From: an uncultured Veillonella sp.
Lineage (GTDB): Bacteria; Bacillota; Negativicutes; Veillonellales; Veillonellaceae
Direction of reading: 5' to 3'
Assembly: GCA_900766125.1 (NCBI GenBank)
Contig: CAAFUD010000011.1
Span: 1-6,270 of the forward strand
Length of the DNA stretch: 6,270 nt
Shown here: one piece after another, positions 5,904 through 6,270 of the stretch
Layout: the number at the start of each line of letters is the position of its first letter
Position numbering within the stretch: the stretch's first letter is position 1
Translations under genes and position numbers: made by a program
The notes under the pieces: generated by a model
The model's database searches: none
Told to the model about the DNA's origin: nothing
What the model saw: only the letters and a program-made list of their open reading frames with translations

Positions 5904-5919
5904 TGTTTCACGTGAAACA
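5904..5919. other. parS: parS site 2, upstream of parA
   Basis: A second exact TGTTTCACGTGAAACA, extended to a 20-bp perfect palindrome (5902-5921). It lies about 210 bp upstream of the parA start codon and outside any gene, so its conservation cannot be explained by coding. Confidence 0.97.
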
Positions 5920-5958
5920 ATTTACTTTTAATTTTTCAAAATATATTTGAGTAAAAAC

Positions 5959-5996
5959 TTATCTATAAATATTTTACGTGAAACATTTATAGATAA
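5959..5996. repeat. Perfect 12-bp inverted repeat enclosing parS-like site 3
   Basis: TTATCTATAAAT (5959-5970) and ATTTATAGATAA (5985-5996) are exact reverse complements around a 14-base spacer that carries ACGTGAAA. Each arm begins with TTATCTATA, two mismatches from the DnaA box TTATCCACA, so DnaA binding is only a weak possibility. An arm-like ATCTATAA also occurs at 5792-5799. Confidence 0.8.
5970..5985. other. parS: parS-like site 3 (degenerate)
   Basis: TATTTTACGTGAAACA matches the canonical parS at 14 of 16 positions. The mismatches are at positions 2 and 6, in the left half; the right half-site is intact. It lies 66 bp from parS site 2, centre to centre. ParB binding is plausible but probably weaker. 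Confidence 0.6.
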
Positions 5997-6001
5997 TCAA
6001 A

Positions 6002-6047
6002 ATTTTATAGTTACTCAAAACGTAAATTTATAGTTGTTCAATACATA
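6002..6047. repeat. Imperfect 23-bp tandem repeat with TTTATAG motif
   Basis: 6002-6024 and 6025-6047 agree at 18 of 23 positions and share TTTATAG followed by TT..TCAA. The heptamer TTTATAG also occurs at 5987-5993 and 6065-6071, giving four same-strand copies within 85 bp, plus an inverted copy at 5962-5968. Function unknown; partly explicable by AT-rich composition. Confidence 0.5.
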
Positions 6048-6151
6048 TTTTTAACATAAAAATTTTTATAGTAAAAAATAGAATTAGTATATAAATATAT
6101 GCCAACCAATAAAATTTACACATAAAAATTTTCAGATAATTTTGTTTGAAA

Positions 6152-6208
6152 TAACTAAACTAAAAAAATTACAGCCTAACTAATCTAAAATATATAACTA
6201 ACCTAAAA
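6152..6208. repeat. Three 14-bp direct repeats TAACTAANCTAAAA (iteron-like)
   Basis: Copies at 6152-6165, 6177-6190 and 6195-6208 are identical except for one position (A, T and C in turn). Start-to-start spacing is 25 and 18 bp. The length and arrangement resemble protein-binding iterons, but no protein is identified. Confidence 0.7.
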
Positions 6209-6209
6209 A

Positions 6210-6227
6210 TTCAATTTGATAATTGAA
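6210..6227. repeat. Short inverted repeat beside the 14-bp repeats
   Basis: TTCAATT (6210-6216), TGAT, AATTGAA (6221-6227): seven perfect pairs with a four-base loop and no following T tract. It adjoins the last 14-bp repeat. It may be part of a protein-binding site or a chance AT-rich palindrome. Confidence 0.35.
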
Positions 6228-6255
6228 ATAGTTAAGCTAATGAAAATAATTCAAT

Positions 6256-6270
6256 TGTTTCACGTGAAAC
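6256..6270. other. parS: parS site 4, cut by the right window edge
   Basis: TGTTTCACGTGAAAC, the first 15 bases of the 16-bp parS, ends exactly at the window edge, preceded by T as in site 1. The missing base is expected to be A. The intergenic region evidently continues beyond the window. Confidence 0.93.

Larger units (their letters stand above)
5696..6270. other. AT-rich gene-free region upstream of parA with parS cluster and repeats
   Basis: About 575 bases without a supportable gene, markedly more AT-rich than the coding part of the window. It holds the parA promoter, a palindrome at its -35 position, three further parS or parS-like sites, a 12-bp inverted repeat, a 23-bp imperfect tandem pair, three 14-bp direct repeats and a 13-mer (ACATAAAAATTTT) at 6054-6066 and again at 6120-6132. 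The composition and parS density fit a centromere near the chromosome origin. No consensus DnaA box (TTATCCACA) is seen. Confidence 0.7.

Noticed and set aside
5768..5911. Minus-strand 47-codon frame starting with the GTG inside parS site 2 and ending just before the parA promoter
   Set aside because: It has no Shine-Dalgarno, its start is part of the parS palindrome, and a frame of this length is expected about once by chance in an AT-rich region of this size.
5959..5996. DnaA boxes in the inverted-repeat arms
   Set aside because: TTATCTATA differs from TTATCCACA at two of nine positions, and no better box is seen nearby, so no DnaA-box feature was called.

Overview
The window looks like the chromosome-partition locus of a low-GC member of the Firmicutes. 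It most likely comes from the Negativicutes, plausibly Veillonella or a close relative. That assignment is inferred from the gene set ([FeFe]-hydrogenase maturase, corrinoid adenosyltransferase, ParAB with canonical parS, a DUF4446 protein), from the protein style and from the AT-rich base composition; no search was run. Every recognised gene is on the minus strand, so transcription runs from right to left.

From right to left: (i) 5696-6270 is a very AT-rich intergenic region packed with parS sites and other repeats, and it carries the parA promoter. (ii) parA (4925-5695, GTG start, with a perfect parS inside the gene) and parB (3850-4779) form the ParABS segregation module. (iii) 3559-3849 is an intergenic region. 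It holds a hexanucleotide tandem repeat directly behind the parB stop, two interleaved inverted repeats, and a near-consensus promoter with an operator-like palindrome for the next gene. (iv) hydF (2305-3558) encodes the [FeFe]-hydrogenase H-cluster maturation GTPase. (v) A promoter at 2250-2277 drives a two-gene unit: a DUF4446 membrane-anchored protein (1687-2208) and a membrane-anchored M23/LytM-type endopeptidase (721-1674, TTG start). (vi) A strong intrinsic terminator at 605-652 ends that unit. (vii) The 5' end and most of cobO/btuR, the cob(I)alamin adenosyltransferase, fills 1-548 and runs off the left edge.

ParB loads at parS, spreads using CTP, and is organised by the ParA ATPase; four parS or parS-like sites in about 900 bp mark a likely centromere near the replication origin. 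HydF and CobO belong to anaerobic redox and B12 metabolism and have no obvious link to partition. The DUF4446 and M23 proteins are envelope proteins that probably act at the cell wall.

The observations most worth a second look are: the hexamer array that continues the parB reading frame past its stop as ten synonymous Ser-Asn codon pairs; the parS cluster, including a degenerate site in the loop of a perfect 12-bp inverted repeat; iteron-like 14-bp repeats near the right edge; and a HydF whose GTPase G4 motif is altered next to a 24-bp tandem duplication. No complete unknown multi-gene system (defence, mobile element, CRISPR) is visible.
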